From Entelurus aequoreus (lineage: Eukaryota; Chordata; Actinopteri; Syngnathiformes; Syngnathidae), in NCBI RefSeq assembly GCF_033978785.1, contig NC_084754.1:17712069-17776068 (forward strand): a stretch of DNA of 64,000 nt, written 5' to 3'. Of this stretch, positions 23,855 through 35,010 are shown in pieces; the stretch's first letter is position 1; every line of letters starts with the position of its first letter. The notes under the pieces are model-generated. The model was not told the origin of the DNA. It saw nothing but the letters and a program-made list of their open reading frames with translations, and made no database searches. The position numbers were made by a program, and so were the translations under genes.

Positions 23855-24080
23855 GAATGGCTGCATAGCTCAATGGGTAATCATATCGGCTTTCTAAACT
23901 CTTGTGGGGACCAGAGTTCAAATCCTAGTCAACTGAAATATTACTGTCTGCTGGGAAAAATTCTGTCTCTTGGACAAATGTAACTGAGGACAATAGGTCT
24001 AGATACTTGGCTAGGATGGTTCCAAACCCGGGATGCCTATGAAGGAGTAGAAGAAAGGTTGGTTCTGGGGGTAGTGATCG
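23855..24080 (+). mobile_element. Possible tRNA-headed SINE, third family
   Basis: GCATAGCTCAATGGGTAATC resembles a box A region, and GAGTTCAAATCC about 50 bases on resembles box B. The following TGTCTCTTGGACAAATGTAA is consistent with the body of a tRNA-derived SINE. Boundaries are not clear. Confidence 0.5.
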
Positions 24081-24582
24081 TTAAAAACCATAACTGCAAC
24101 AAAAAAATCTACCTACTACAAATCTTGGGCAAAAGAAGGCATGCTAGCGCAAAGAGCCAGGCCCCAGATAGAAAGCAGTGGGAAAAACTTGCGGCTCAAT
24201 GTCCTCCTGATGACGGTAAAACCTAAGGTGTAAAGTAAGGTCTCAATAGGACCAGGGAAGAAATTATGAAAGTCTGGAATAATTATCTGAGTGCAATTCA
24301 TAAAGCACTGTAACTGCTGCAGCTTCTGTATTTTTAACATTTGTTTATTTGATTTTTGACACATACAGTCCAGAAATACAACTAAACACATGTCAAATGT
24401 TCTTTTTTTGTCGTCAAACAATGAACGCAATTATAAACTAAAAAAAACAATATACATCAGTCAAATGAGTACAGGCAAATATTGACATGAAGCCATGGAC
24501 CACTCCACTCCTGAATGTCCCCCACACAGTGCAGCAAAACAAAAAGCAAACAAAAGGCTCATCAGTTATCCACCCTTCAATT

Positions 24583-24677
24583 ACCTTTCACCCATCCACC
24601 CATCCATGTTCTACCGCTTGTCCCTTTCGGGGTTGCAGGGTCGACTGGAGCCTATCCCAGCTGCATTTGGGCGGAAG
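24583..24677 (-). mobile_element. SINE 3' fragment
   Basis: Minus-strand copy of the SINE tail (CATCCACCCATCCATG, then CGCTTGTCCCTTTCGG), lying next to the L1-like fragment. Confidence 0.87.
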
Positions 24678-25010
24678 AATAACCACTCAAAGTCAGCCTA
24701 ATTTTCTCCAGTTTGGGAAAATACAGAACATCTCTAATCCCTCGGGTGTGGCACAGAGGCGCTGTTGCCTTCCAATTTAACACAATAAGTCTTCTAGCCA
24801 ACAACGTAGTGAATGCTACAACATTATTTTGGGATTTGCTAAGGGTAGATAACTGAGGTGCTACCAGAAATAGTCCACAGGATTCAATTTGATCTTTTCG
24901 CCAATTACCAAAGACAAAGTATTAAACATTTCAGTCCAATAACTGCTCAAGGATGGGCAAACCCAAAACACATGTATTGAGTCAACTGGAGATAGTTGAC
25001 ACTGATCACA
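24678..25010 (-). pseudogene. L1-like LINE ORF2 C-terminal fragment
   Basis: Minus-strand frames give CDQCQLSPVDSIHVFWVCPS, SYWTEMFNTLS, then after a frame change FTTLLARRLIVLNWKATAP and IRDVLYFPKLEKIRLT. The Cys-rich stretch with FW-CP followed by ARRLI-LNWK is the C-terminal part of fish L1-type ORF2. It is bounded by a SINE on one side and a Tc1 fragment on the other. Confidence 0.7.
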
Positions 25011-25515
25011 TACACTTGTAAATAATATAAAGTCATGGCTGTGTTGAGTTTCCAATCATTTCTACAACACTTATTCTTTTGTGATAGAGTGATAGGAGCA
25101 CATACTTATTTTTCACAAAAAACATTCATGACATTTGGTTCTTTTATGAATTTATTTTATGAGTCTACCGAAAATGTGACCAAATCTGCTGGGTCAAAAG
25201 TATACATACAGCAATGTTAATACTTGGTTACATGTCCCTTGGCAAGTTTCACTGCAATAAGGCGCTTTTGCCATCCACAAGCTTCTGGTTGAATTTTTGA
25301 CCACTACTCTTGACAAAATCGGTCCAGTTCAGCTAAATTTGTTGGTTTTCTGACATGGATTTGTTTCTTCAGCATTGTCCACACGTTTAAGTCAGGACTT
25401 TGGGAAGGCCATTATACAACCTTAATTCTAGCCTGATTTAGCCATTCCTTTACCACTTTTGACGTGTGTTTGGGGTCATTGTCCTGTTGGAAAACCCAAC
25501 TGCGTTCAGTGAATG
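25011..25515 (-). pseudogene. Tc1-type transposon fragment, both ends lost
   Basis: Homologous to 39031-39535 at high identity. Minus-strand frames contain WVFQQDNDPKHTSKVVKEW, with the second catalytic Asp in QQDNDPKH. The outer terminus present at 39011 is missing here, and homology stops abruptly near 25510, before the first catalytic Asp. Confidence 0.85.
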
Positions 25516-26049
25516 ACAAGTCACAGCCAGCGACACCAGGAACGTGATTTAGGATAATTCCACTGAATTCAAGGGAGTGGTCATCTGTGCGGTAGAACTC
25601 TATCAATGAGAAATTGATCTATGAGAGAGAACTCTATCTTCTAAAATAACTTTGACTGGATCCAAACTTGACTTTTTCCGACAAAACTGACTTTTGGACC
25701 ATTTATTTTATATGAGAAAAATGGCTTAATTTTTCATGCTGTATGTTTAAAATGTTAAAAAAAAAGTTAACTAAAAGTATTTGTGTCTATAGTTGTTTCA
25801 CAACACTCAGCTTCTTCCCACCCTACAATATTGTGCACCACAAGTTGGTTACACCTCCAGAGTTTGATTTCACATTGTCAGGACTTATGCCGATCCCAAA
25901 TACACCTAGATAGGTACCAACAGGTTAGAAAAGTTGTTTTTGCACATTAGGTCCCCTTTATTGGGCCGTATTTTGCTCAGATCTGCTTTAAAGTAATAGT
26001 ACAAAATACACATTTTGATTACTCTATCCAACCATCTGGTGTCTTAAGC
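25516..26049. other. Unclassified stretch, no gene seen
   Basis: No recognised repeat or exon. A short duplicated motif around AGAACTCTATC at 25595 and 25628 is visible. Confidence 0.4.
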
Positions 26050-27039
26050 CAGGGTGTCCAAAGTGCGGCCCGCAGCTAATTGTTTACCGGCCCGCCACAC
26101 ATTCTGGAAATGCTATTGCAAAAATTAAAAAAACATTTAAAAAAGTGGAATGAGGTGAAATCTAACTATAAAAAGTTGCAATGTTGACACAAAGCTACCA
26201 TGCAGGCTTTTTTTTTCTTTTGTCTATCTTTCGTTTTTCTTTTTTTGCCATTGCTCAAAAAAAAAAAAATCAATGTTATAATGAGTTATTGACCTATTCA
26301 AGGCTCCAATTATTTCAAATATTTCACTTTAAAATGTTTTATGTGGGAAATATTGCATATATTGTGTGGTTGCCATACAAAAACATCAACATTTTATTTG
26401 ACAAAAGAGCATAAAACAAACAAAATAATAGTTCAAACGTAAAATCGACAGATACATCTGAAGTTGAGCTCGTAACTTAAGTGTTGAAAGTTAAAAAAAA
26501 AACTAATAAAAATGTATCACTTTCTGAGTGGGGCACCTTTTGGATCCCAAATATATTTAATGGGATTTTATTTATCTTTTCACTGTGATTACTCAAAAAT
26601 AATAATTAATTAAAATCAATGGTGTCCTGCATTATTGATATTTTTAAGGCCCTAATTACTTCACATCAAACATTTCTTTCTGAATGTTTTGGGCAGTGGG
26701 GGAAATACTGCATATTTCAGTTTTATTATAAAAAATTAAGTTGTCTTTGACAGAAAAGGCATAAAACCGTTTTGTTTTTTTAAACTTTATATCAACCTGA
26801 AGTTGATATACTGTAGAGATTTACTGTAAGCGTTATATAAATAAAAAAATAATAATTTGACTTGTTTTTAGCATTTTAATCACTTAGACCCTTTATGGTC
26901 CCCGGGAGCCCTAAAGATAAAAAACAAACAAAATCCATATATGTTGTTATGGTTTGAAAATGAAAAATATCAAAATGGCCCCTGCATGCTTTAATTTTTC
27001 CGTGTGCGGCCCTCAGTGGAAAAAGTTTGGACACCCCTG
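26050..27039. mobile_element. hAT-Charlie-like MITE
   Basis: Termini are CAGGGTGTCCAAAGTGCGGC and GTTTGGACACCCCTG. Flanking octamers TCTTAAGC (26042-26049) and CCTTAAGC (27040-27047) differ at one base. About 990 bp, AT-rich, without a transposase frame. Confidence 0.88.
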
Positions 27040-27047
27040 CCTTAAGC

Positions 27048-28404
27048 TTTTCACCAGGATGTCGTGTATTGCTGCATTAATACTGCAAGTCATCTCTTTG
27101 CAGACGCAAGAATGCGTGATTTGCTTTCTTGGGTCTGCGATGACTTAGTTTAGAAAAAGTAGACCTACAGCAGCAGTTGCCTGTCAGACCCCCCGGTTAT
27201 TTACAGAGCCACCTACTGGAAGCAGCCACTCTGTCAGCCCTGACAGGGATGGAGACACAGGTCACAGAAATTAACTGAGTTAGCCTTTCACCTGCTGGTC
27301 TGAGGACAGAAAGGCAGGCGGCAAGAATTTGCTCCATTTGTCTCTTGATCAATCAATGTCGGTTTTCTGTTTGGGATCAGAGAAGTGACTGTGATTGTCC
27401 TCGTAATGATTCATTCCACTGATAGTTTCATCACAATAGGCAACAGAGGAAGGCCAGTTGGTTTTCCTGCGGGGATTCTTTACTGTATTGGACAAATACA
27501 GATGGATGGACTTTGGGCTATTGTTGCATGGTGGGGAGGTAGCCCTGCATCTGCTGTCCACTGGGACCAGTTACTGCACTAATTGTCCAAAAAACAAAAA
27601 CCTACTTACGACACACCAGCAAAACCATTTCTACTTAAAACAAATGGGAGGATGATAAATCATCTCTATTTATTCTAATTATTTGAAGACACCATTTGGT
27701 TGACCCCCCAGACCTAATTCCTGTAATCGAAGCTCGACAATCATTGGAGGTAAGCGTGCATGCTTTCTCGAGAGAGATGCATCTTTAATGGCTCCCTCGC
27801 AAAGAAGTGCAAACAGAAATATGATAAAGGCGAGGAACCAGCGACTGGTGGTCTGGTGTGCTGCCAAAGTTTGCTCAACATTAAACCAATAAGATAATGC
27901 AGGCACTGTGTAGTCTAGACTCGCTCCAGCCACTGATAGTTGGGTTGTAGCTCTGTGAGGCTTGGAGTCTGAGTCTTTGTATCAAAGATTTGGATTTTCA
28001 GTTAGATAGCAGGGTCAAAGTGTGTGTGCGTATGTGTGTGCTAAGCTAAAGATAGTATTTACTGCATGGCTAATTGGCAAGTGTACCGCCTTTTGAACTT
28101 TGGGCCACATATATCCCCCTCACAAGCACAGGTGAGATGCAGTTTGGATCAGGAGTACCAAGAGGACAACAAGGGTGAGGAAGGAAGGAGAATGTTTTTA
28201 CAGATGACGATGTGCAGCCCGTGATAAACATCATTGGTTAGCGATGAGATAATTAATTTGAATCATGCAACAGGTAATTTTATTTATGCATGATGCTGTT
28301 TTTTAACATTGATTGATCAAACCTTTGAGCTCAGCTACATCAGTTTAGCCATTGTCAGTTTTTCCTTCATCAAAAATAACAAGGACTTTCTTCTTTTAAG
28401 AATG
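27048..28404. other. Non-repetitive island, no gene seen
   Basis: About 1.35 kb without recognised transposon sequence. The interval 27050-27340 is of balanced composition (GCAGACGCAAGAATGCGTGA, TTAACTGAGTTAGCC). I found no convincing exon. Candidate regulatory DNA by exclusion only. Confidence 0.45.
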
Positions 28405-28412
28405 GTGTAGAG

Positions 28413-28765
28413 CATGGGTGTCAAACTCTGGCCCGCAGGCCAAATTTGGCCCACCGTGTAATTTCACTTGGCCCTTGAGGCGATATCAAATTAACACTAG
28501 AGCTTGCCCGCCGATCCTCCCGGGAGCCAGCCAGCCAGCCAGCCAGCCAAACGAGTGCTGGCCCAGTCACATAACATGTGTGGCTTCTGCGTGCACACAC
28601 ATTAGAATGCAACGCATACTTCATCAACAGCGATACAGGTTACACTGAGGGTAGCCGAATAAAAAACTTGAACATTGTTAGAAATATACGCCACACTGTG
28701 AATCCACACCAAACCAGAACTCTTTGCAGCACTAACTCTTCTGGGACGCTACAAGGTGTGTGTGT

Positions 28766-28796
<31 letters not shown>

Positions 28797-29236
28797 GGGG
28801 GGGGGGAGGTTTGGTGGTAGCGGGGGTGTATTTTGTAGCGTCCCGGAAGAGTTAGTGCTCCAAAGGATTCTGGGTATTTGTTCTGTTGTGTTTATGTTGT
28901 GTTACGGTGCGGATGTTCTCCCGAAATGTGTTTGTCACTCTTGTTTGGTGTGGATTCACAGTGTGGCGTATATTTCTAACAGTGTTAAAGTTTTTTATAC
29001 TGGCACCCTCAGTGTAACCTGTATCGCTGTTGATGAAGTATGCGTTGCATTCGCTCGTGTGTGCGTACAGAAGCCGCACACATCTTGTGACTGGGTCTGA
29101 ACGATGTTAGAATGGGTGAAAAGCGGATGTGACGATAGCTCGTAGAGTACGTTAAAGGTAAATTTTTTCAACCTTGGCCTTGGCTTTGTTCAGTTTTAAA
29201 TTTTGGCCCACTCTGTATTTGAGTTTGACACCCCTG
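28413..29236. mobile_element. hAT-Charlie-like MITE with long internal hairpin
   Basis: Termini are CATGGGTGTCAAACTC and GAGTTTGACACCCCTG. The exact duplication GTGTAGAG lies at 28405-28412 and 29237-29244. Inside, 28568-28755 and 28832-29090 are inverted copies, shown by the same peptide patterns (AYFINSDTGYTEG, NIRHTVNPHQTR) appearing on opposite strands. CCAG repeats lie at 28528-28548. Confidence 0.93.
28756..28806 (+). repeat. GT tract followed by a G run
   Basis: About twelve GT units run directly into a nearly pure G tract (28781-28806). It sits in the loop of the inverted repeat of the surrounding MITE. Confidence 0.97.
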
Positions 29237-29244
29237 GTGTAGAG

Positions 29245-30150
29245 CTTTGACCTGGCACATGAATCAAATACATACAGTATAAATCCAAGAGTTATGCCAT
29301 ATATATATTTTTGAAAAACTTTTATCAGTTATGATAAACACAATACTTAATTTTGCCTTTTTTTAAATGTCTTGAATTGAGAAATCGATTCTATTTAAAT
29401 ACATTTTATTTTACGCTTTATTTTGATGACATCTTGTTTTTTGTGCTTTGTTTTTAATGACAGTTGTTTTTATCAATTTTGTTTATTTACTGCTGCCTGT
29501 TTGGTGACATGTTTTTAGTTATACTGTTGCCCTTGTCTACCTTGTATGAGTCATTGTTGTAATAATGAAGTTTTCTTTTACTTTTAGCTTTATTTACATG
29601 TCATTTTGTAAATTTTCGACAGTTTTTGTTGTGTCAACTAAGTTTATGTGAAGGCATAGAGCATCGATGGGAACCACAATCAACATTTTGATCGGCATCT
29701 GTCAAATTGAAAAATGTTGATTTTTAACTCCGAAAAGAAATGCCCGCCAAATGTGCGCCGAACAATGAAGAAGAAACAGCCATGTTGTTTACAGCAAGGT
29801 AATGTTCATATGTGACACAATCATGAAGTAAGAGCGCAGCCAAATGATGAAAGACCCATACAAATATAAATAGGTGTATTCATGTAGACTGCATGCCTGA
29901 GTTTAAGAATCAATTACATTAATTGTTGAGTGTCTTTATGCAACACACCTTGCACACTCACACGTTTGGAGCAAACGTTAAAAAAATATATACAACTTTA
30001 ATGGCATTATTTTTCATTAAGCATCTGTCATGTTTTCTTATTTCGAGAAAGGTGTACAAGTGTCTGCACTGAGAGGCAGAGATGTGGGTGCTGCTTTGGA
30101 ATATTGGCATTTTATAAATATTTAATCCTTACCCTTGGCGAGAGATGTAG
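29245..30150. other. AT-rich stretch, no gene seen
   Basis: No recognised repeat or exon. A TTTTATTTTAC-rich part at 29330-29640 looks like decayed sequence. Confidence 0.4.
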
Positions 30151-30154
30151 CGCT

Positions 30155-30513
30155 CACATTTAGATTTAGATTTAAGATTTAGGTTGGGATTTAAGATTTA
30201 GGTATAGATTTAACATTTAGGTTTAGATTCAACATTTAGCACTCACATTTAGATTTAGATTTAACATTTAGCGCTCACATTTAGATTTAGATTTATCATT
30301 TAGGTTTAGATTGAACATTTATTGCTCTCATTCAACATTTAGCGCTCACATTTAGATTTCAATTTAACATTTAGGGTAGATTTAAGATTTAGGTTTAGAT
30401 TTAACATATAGGTTTATATTTAAGATTTAGGTTTAGATTTAACCTATAGATTTATATGTAATATATAGATTCATATTTAAGATTTCGGTGTAGATTTAAC
30501 ATTTAACATTTAG
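30155..30513. repeat. Degenerate ATTTAG repeat array
   Basis: Short units such as GATTTAACATTTAGG and GTTTAGATTTAA recur irregularly, with the longer motif TTTAGCGCTCACATTTAG appearing several times. It continues after the SINE at 30896-30915, which shows the SINE inserted into the array. Confidence 0.85.
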
Positions 30514-30895
30514 GGCAGCACGGTGGCAGAGGGGTTAGTGCGTCTGCCTCACAATACGAAGGTCCTGAGTAGTCGTGAGTTCAATCCCGGCCTCGGGATC
30601 TTTCTGTGTGGAGTTTGCATGTTCTCCCCGTGACTGCGTGGGTTCCCTCCGGGTACTCCGGCTTCCTCCCACCTCCAAAGACATGCACCTGGGGATAGGT
30701 TGATTGGCAACACTAAATTGGCCCTAGTGTGTGAATGTGAGTGTGAATATTGTTTGTCTATCTGTGTTGGCCCTGTGATGAGGTGGCGACTTGTCCAGGG
30801 TGTACCCCGCCTCCCGCCCGATTGTAGCTGAGATAGGCTCCAGCGCCCCCCGTGACCCCGAAGGGATAAGCGGTAGAAAATGGATGGATGGATGG
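30514..30895 (+). mobile_element. Complete tRNA-headed SINE with 13-bp duplication
   Basis: Same family as 19169-19503. It starts GGCAGCACGGTGGCAG, has the TTAGTGCGTCTGCC block, a box-B-like GAGTTCAATCCC, the complete body and a GGATGG tail. Direct repeats ATTTAACATTTAG lie at 30501-30513 and 30896-30908. An AGTCGT insertion upstream of box B distinguishes it from the other copy. Because the target is itself repetitive the duplication is slightly less certain. Confidence 0.9.
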
Positions 30896-30908
30896 ATTTA
30901 ACATTTAG

Positions 30909-31243
30909 ACATAATATAAGGACGTAATATGTAGAGTCAACATTTAATTTAAACTTATATGTGATTAAAAATTAGCTAAATCTGAGAAATATGTCTGCTA
31001 GAAAAGTGTGACTGAAATTTTACATTTGGCACTCCATATCATGCTGGTGCCTAGAGTCATGACTGACGCTGCGTTTAATTTTTTTATCCTAAAATCTAAA
31101 ATAGTCTACCCGGATATGTGAAAAAAGCCTTAATGTTGGCTGAAAATCCAGGCTGAAAACACTTTTATTTTTTTTGCACATATGACAACCTAAATTATTT
31201 TATCTTCAGTCTCTGATTTTAATTTGAAATGTTATTGTTTTAA
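30909..31243. other. AT-rich stretch, no gene seen
   Basis: No recognised feature between two SINE copies. Confidence 0.4.
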
Positions 31244-31362
31244 TCCATCCATCCATTTTCTACCACTTGTCCCTTTTCGGGTTTCGGGGGGTGCTGGAGC
31301 CTATCTCAGCTGCATTTGGGCGGAAGGCGGGGTACACCCTGGACAAGTCTCCACCTCATCAC
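31244..31362 (-). mobile_element. 5'-truncated SINE
   Basis: Minus-strand copy with CATCCATCCATTTTCTACC at the tail and the GGGTACACCCTGGACAAG block. No clean target duplication seen. Confidence 0.87.
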
Positions 31363-31880
31363 CTTCACATTAACCTGGATTTCTGTCACGTTCCCGCTCC
31401 GTTCCGGTCACGCCCTTCTTTCAAATTCCCGTTTATCAGTCTCTATTTTAATAAAACTCTGTTTGATCTAAACTTACATCTTAAACAGAGAAAAAAAAAA
31501 CGGGGAGGAGAGGGGTACATAGCTGGAGATTAAATGTTTGAAGGGGTACGGGATGGTAAAAAGTTTGGGAACCACTGGCATATAGTACCAACATGTCCTC
31601 AAACCGACTTGCTGCCTCCTCACACCTTCTGCACCACACTGCTCAGCACGCTTCATTTGCTCAACACCACATTACGAGCATGCTCTAGGGAAGCTCCTGT
31701 TGGACTGAGTACCCAACCGCCTGTAAATGTGTGACCTCAGCGAAGGGCAAAAGATCACAGTTTGGAGCTTGAAGGAGAATTTTTGCGTGGGGGGCCCCGA
31801 GGGAGATTTGTTGCAAGCAGTGAGCCTTCACAAATGTGACATTGACTCAGGCGCAGGACAAGAATAAGACAAATAGGTCA
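31363..31880. other. Unclassified stretch, no gene seen
   Basis: Contains TTTGGGAACCACTGGCATATAG near 31564, which resembles a right terminus of a Charlie-type hAT; the left partner was not found. No exon recognised. Confidence 0.35.
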
Positions 31881-32261
31881 GACTGTATTAGGGCTGGGCG
31901 ATATATCGAATATACTCGATATATCGCGGGTTTGTCTCTGTGCGATGTAGAAAATGACTACATTGTGAGTACTCGAGTATACCTTCTCACGCAGTTGCTT
32001 TTAACTGCGGGCATTACATGTCAGGCTTTTCTCACTCTTTCTTGTCTCTCCTTCTCACAGAGACATAAAACAAGCACATCTTCTTACATACGTCACATAC
32101 TGTCGCGCGTGCAACGTCATACGCCCTCGCGGACCGGAGAGGTAGCAGCATGGGTAAAGTTACCGGCAGGTGGTGTTTGCGGAGCAGTGCGAGTGGTAAT
32201 ACGGGAGAGAGAAGGTGCGAATCTGGTAACAAATGGAGGAAGAATTAATTCCCAAGAAAAA

Positions 32262-32640
32262 CAGCATGTGGTCCATCATCTGGTGGTGGTTTAGCTTCAA
32301 GCGGGAAGATGTTGAACAGACAACCGTAATATGTCAAGTATGCGGCAAAAGCGTTGCTACAAAAAATAGCAGCCCTACTAATTTGTAGCATCATTTGAAA
32401 AGTCACCCGCTAGAGAATGAAGAGTGCTTGAAACTCCGCATGTCAACATCTCCGGCCGGTGCCACACTCAACAAAATGCCCAAGCAAACAGCACTGACCC
32501 AATTCAGCCTGACGTCTTACATTTCCACATCAACAAAAAATAGTCAACAAAAGAAGGAGATAACGTCCGCAGGAACATACCACATAGCGAAGGACGTACG
32601 CAATTTGATTTCCTATTATGCAGCTAATTTTTATTTTACA
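32262..32640 (+). pseudogene. hAT transposase N-terminus with BED zinc finger, broken
   Basis: The plus-strand frame shows SIIWWWFSFKREDVEQTTV, then CQVCGKSVATKN, then TNL, a TAG stop, and HHLKSHP. This gives the BED-type C-x2-C ... H-x4-H pattern with the aromatic W-x2-F before it. After it come the low-complexity linker and SYYAANFYFTV, where homology ends. In intact relatives this domain binds transposon ends. The in-frame stop between the Cys pair and the His pair and the loss of the catalytic domain make it non-functional. Confidence 0.8.
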
Positions 32641-32757
32641 GTTATTGAAATATCTTGTGTGACATCATGCACAAAAGTGCACTTTATTTGTTTTAAAATA
32701 TTGTAGTGGCGTTCTGTACAAAAAGTGCACTTTAATTTAGTGTTGTACTAAATAGTA

Positions 32758-33400
32758 GTGGAGGAGTTCAAGTACCTCGGAGTCTTGTTCACGAGTGAGG
32801 GAAGAGTGGATCGTGAGATCGACAGGCGGATCGGTGCGGCGTCTTCAGTAATGCGGACGCTGTATCGATCTGTTGTGGTGAAGAAGGAGCTAAGCCGGAA
32901 GGCAAAGCTCTCAATTTACCGGTCGATCTACGTTCCCATCCTCACCTATGGTCATGAGCTTTGGGTTATGACCGAAAGGACAAGATCACGGGTACAAGCG
33001 GCCGAAATGAGTTTCCTCCGCCGGGTGGCGGGGCTCTCCCTTAGAGATAGGGTGAGAAGCTCTGCCATCCGGGAGGAGCTCAAAGTAAAGATGCTGTTCC
33101 TCCACATCGAGAGAAGCCAGATGAGGTGGTTCGGGCATCTGGTCAGGATGCCACCCGAACGCCTCCCTAGGGAGGTGTTTAGGGCACGTCCGACCGGTAG
33201 GAGGCCACGGGGAAGACCCAGGACACGTTGGGAAGACTATGTCTGCCGGCTGGCCTGGGAACGCCTCGGGATCGAGAGGAGCGGGACGAAGTGGCTGGGG
33301 AGAGGGAAGTCTGGGTTTCCCTGCTTAAGCTGCTGCCCCCGCGACCCGACCTCGGATAAGCGGAAGAAGATGGATGGATGGATGGATGGATGGATGGATC
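32758..33400 (+). pseudogene. LINE reverse transcriptase C-terminal fragment, open frame
   Basis: An open frame of about 214 codons runs from a truncated start to the GGATGG tail. Motifs include EFKYLGVLFTSEGR, EIDRRIGAASSVMRTLYRS, LTYGHELWVMTERTRSRVQA, RRVAGLSLRDRVRSS and RWFGHLVRMPPERLP. This is the thumb and C-terminal region of a non-LTR retrotransposon; the catalytic YADD lies upstream and is missing. It ends CGGATAAGCGGAAGAAG followed by GGATGG repeats. Length and openness suggest a recent, 5'-truncated insertion. The MDGWMDGWMD residues are only the tail. Confidence 0.85.
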
Positions 33401-33776
33401 TTAGTGACATCATGCACAAAAGTGCACTAATAGCTTGTTTTAAAATGTCTCTTACAATCTTGCACTTTCTGTTTTGGAAATGACATGAATGTTTGTGCCA
33501 CTGCTTAATAACTGTTTTTAATAAATGCACTTTTGGTAACTTGACTTAGTTGTGATATCCCTCTCTGCATGAAAGTTTAAAATGAGCATATATTAATGCA
33601 GTATGAACAAGAATGTTTTAATGTAGACACAGAATCATCATACTGCTGTGATTATATGCATCAAGTGTTAATTCAAGGCTAAGGCAAAATATCGAGATAT
33701 ATATGGTGTATCGTGACATGGCCTAAAAATATGGAGATATTAATAAAAGGCCATATCGCCCAGCCCTAGACTGTAT

Positions 33777-34828
33777 GCCTATTCTTTACATCAATATTTA
33801 TTGTGCATTGTTTGTTTCGGTGTTTGCTTGGACACACTTGATCAAACTTTGCACTTCACCTGTTTGCGATGCGGTTAAAATACACACAATGAAGAGGAAA
33901 AAAATGTGTGACCTGCTGTCTCCCAGAAGGCATGAAGGTACACACACAAGCACACCAACACGACTTCTTGGGAGTGTGTGTTGCTGCGCTGGCAGATTTT
34001 GATTCCCCAGCACCAGAGCAATTTCCTTCTTCTGGAACATGCATCATCGCAGCTTTGTTTATTCCTTGCTTCATTCAATTAGCCTCTCGTGTGTTTATTT
34101 AACATTTCCTACTCATGATCTCCTTTTTTTGTTTGGTTGCTCCCCACATCTGTGAATTAATGCCTCAGCTGAGCGTGTTGCGTGCGCTGTGGATTTGATT
34201 AAGCCCGCTTGTCCCTTGCAAGTGTTTGGTTGGGACACAGCGACAGCATCCCCAAAATGAGAGAGAGGGAGAGTGTGTGTGTGAGTGTGTATGTGTGACG
34301 CTTACGGAGAAAGGCGCCATCTGTTCCATGTGACAGTAATGAAGTGAGGGCCAGTGTGGAATAAAGGCTACGACCCATTCATCACAGCTGTAGGCGGGCC
34401 TGAGCATATTCTCTCTGTCTTCTAGGAATACCTACACATGCACACACGATGCACAAATTACACTTTTAACATACCCTATAGCAGGTCAAATACAGTTAGA
34501 GTAATAACCGGACAAGTTTGATTCAGCACATGCCCGCAAATTAGCGCGGAGAAGTGTTTATAGACAGCAGCTCTTTCTGTGTTTGTATTATTCCTTCAGG
34601 AGAGGGAAGCCATACACTTGCAGCAGTTAACTGTCACCGTGTGTGTATGCGGGTTAAAGATAAACAAACTGCAAGGCATTATTCTGTCAATACGAATCAC
34701 TGTCTGTGATGGATAAACTCAATGCAGATTGTTTTTGCTCCTGCGAACAAAACTTTTTAAGCCACAATGGGGGCCGTCAGCATTACTGGACCCGCAGCTA
34801 TTCCCACCGTTGAGACAAATCCCCTCGT
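33777..34828. other. Non-repetitive island, no gene seen
   Basis: About 1 kb without recognised transposon sequence. A GT-rich run lies at 34268-34298. Intervals around 34150-34250 and 34500-34620 look like ordinary unique DNA. No exon recognised. Confidence 0.45.
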
Positions 34829-35010
34829 TACACTGCAAAAACTGAAATCTAAGTAAGATTAACTATCTCAAATAAGGGTGATATTTGCTTATTTTCTGTC
34901 TGATAAGATAATTCTTCTCACTAAGCAGAGTGTTTTACTTGTGTTGAGGGTTTTGGTCCTAAATGATCTCAGTAAGATATTACAGCTTGTTGCTGAGATT
35001 GTATGACCTA

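Larger units (their letters stand above)
31889..33768 (+). mobile_element. hAT transposon derivative with BED-finger relic
   Basis: Termini are TAGGGCTGGGCGATAT and ATATCGCCCAGCCCTA. The exact 8-bp duplication GACTGTAT lies at 31881-31888 and 33769-33776. It keeps the N-terminal part of a transposase (32262-32640) but the catalytic hAT region is gone. A LINE fragment is nested at about 32758-33400. The block ACATCATGCACAAAAGTGCA occurs at 32660 and again at 33407. Confidence 0.93.

Noticed and set aside
32262..32640. Domesticated ZBED-type host gene
   Set aside because: The BED segment lies between hAT termini with a target duplication, has an in-frame stop and lacks the rest of the protein.
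33237..33530. 97-codon minus-strand frame
   Set aside because: Antisense to the LINE C-terminus and its GGATGG tail.
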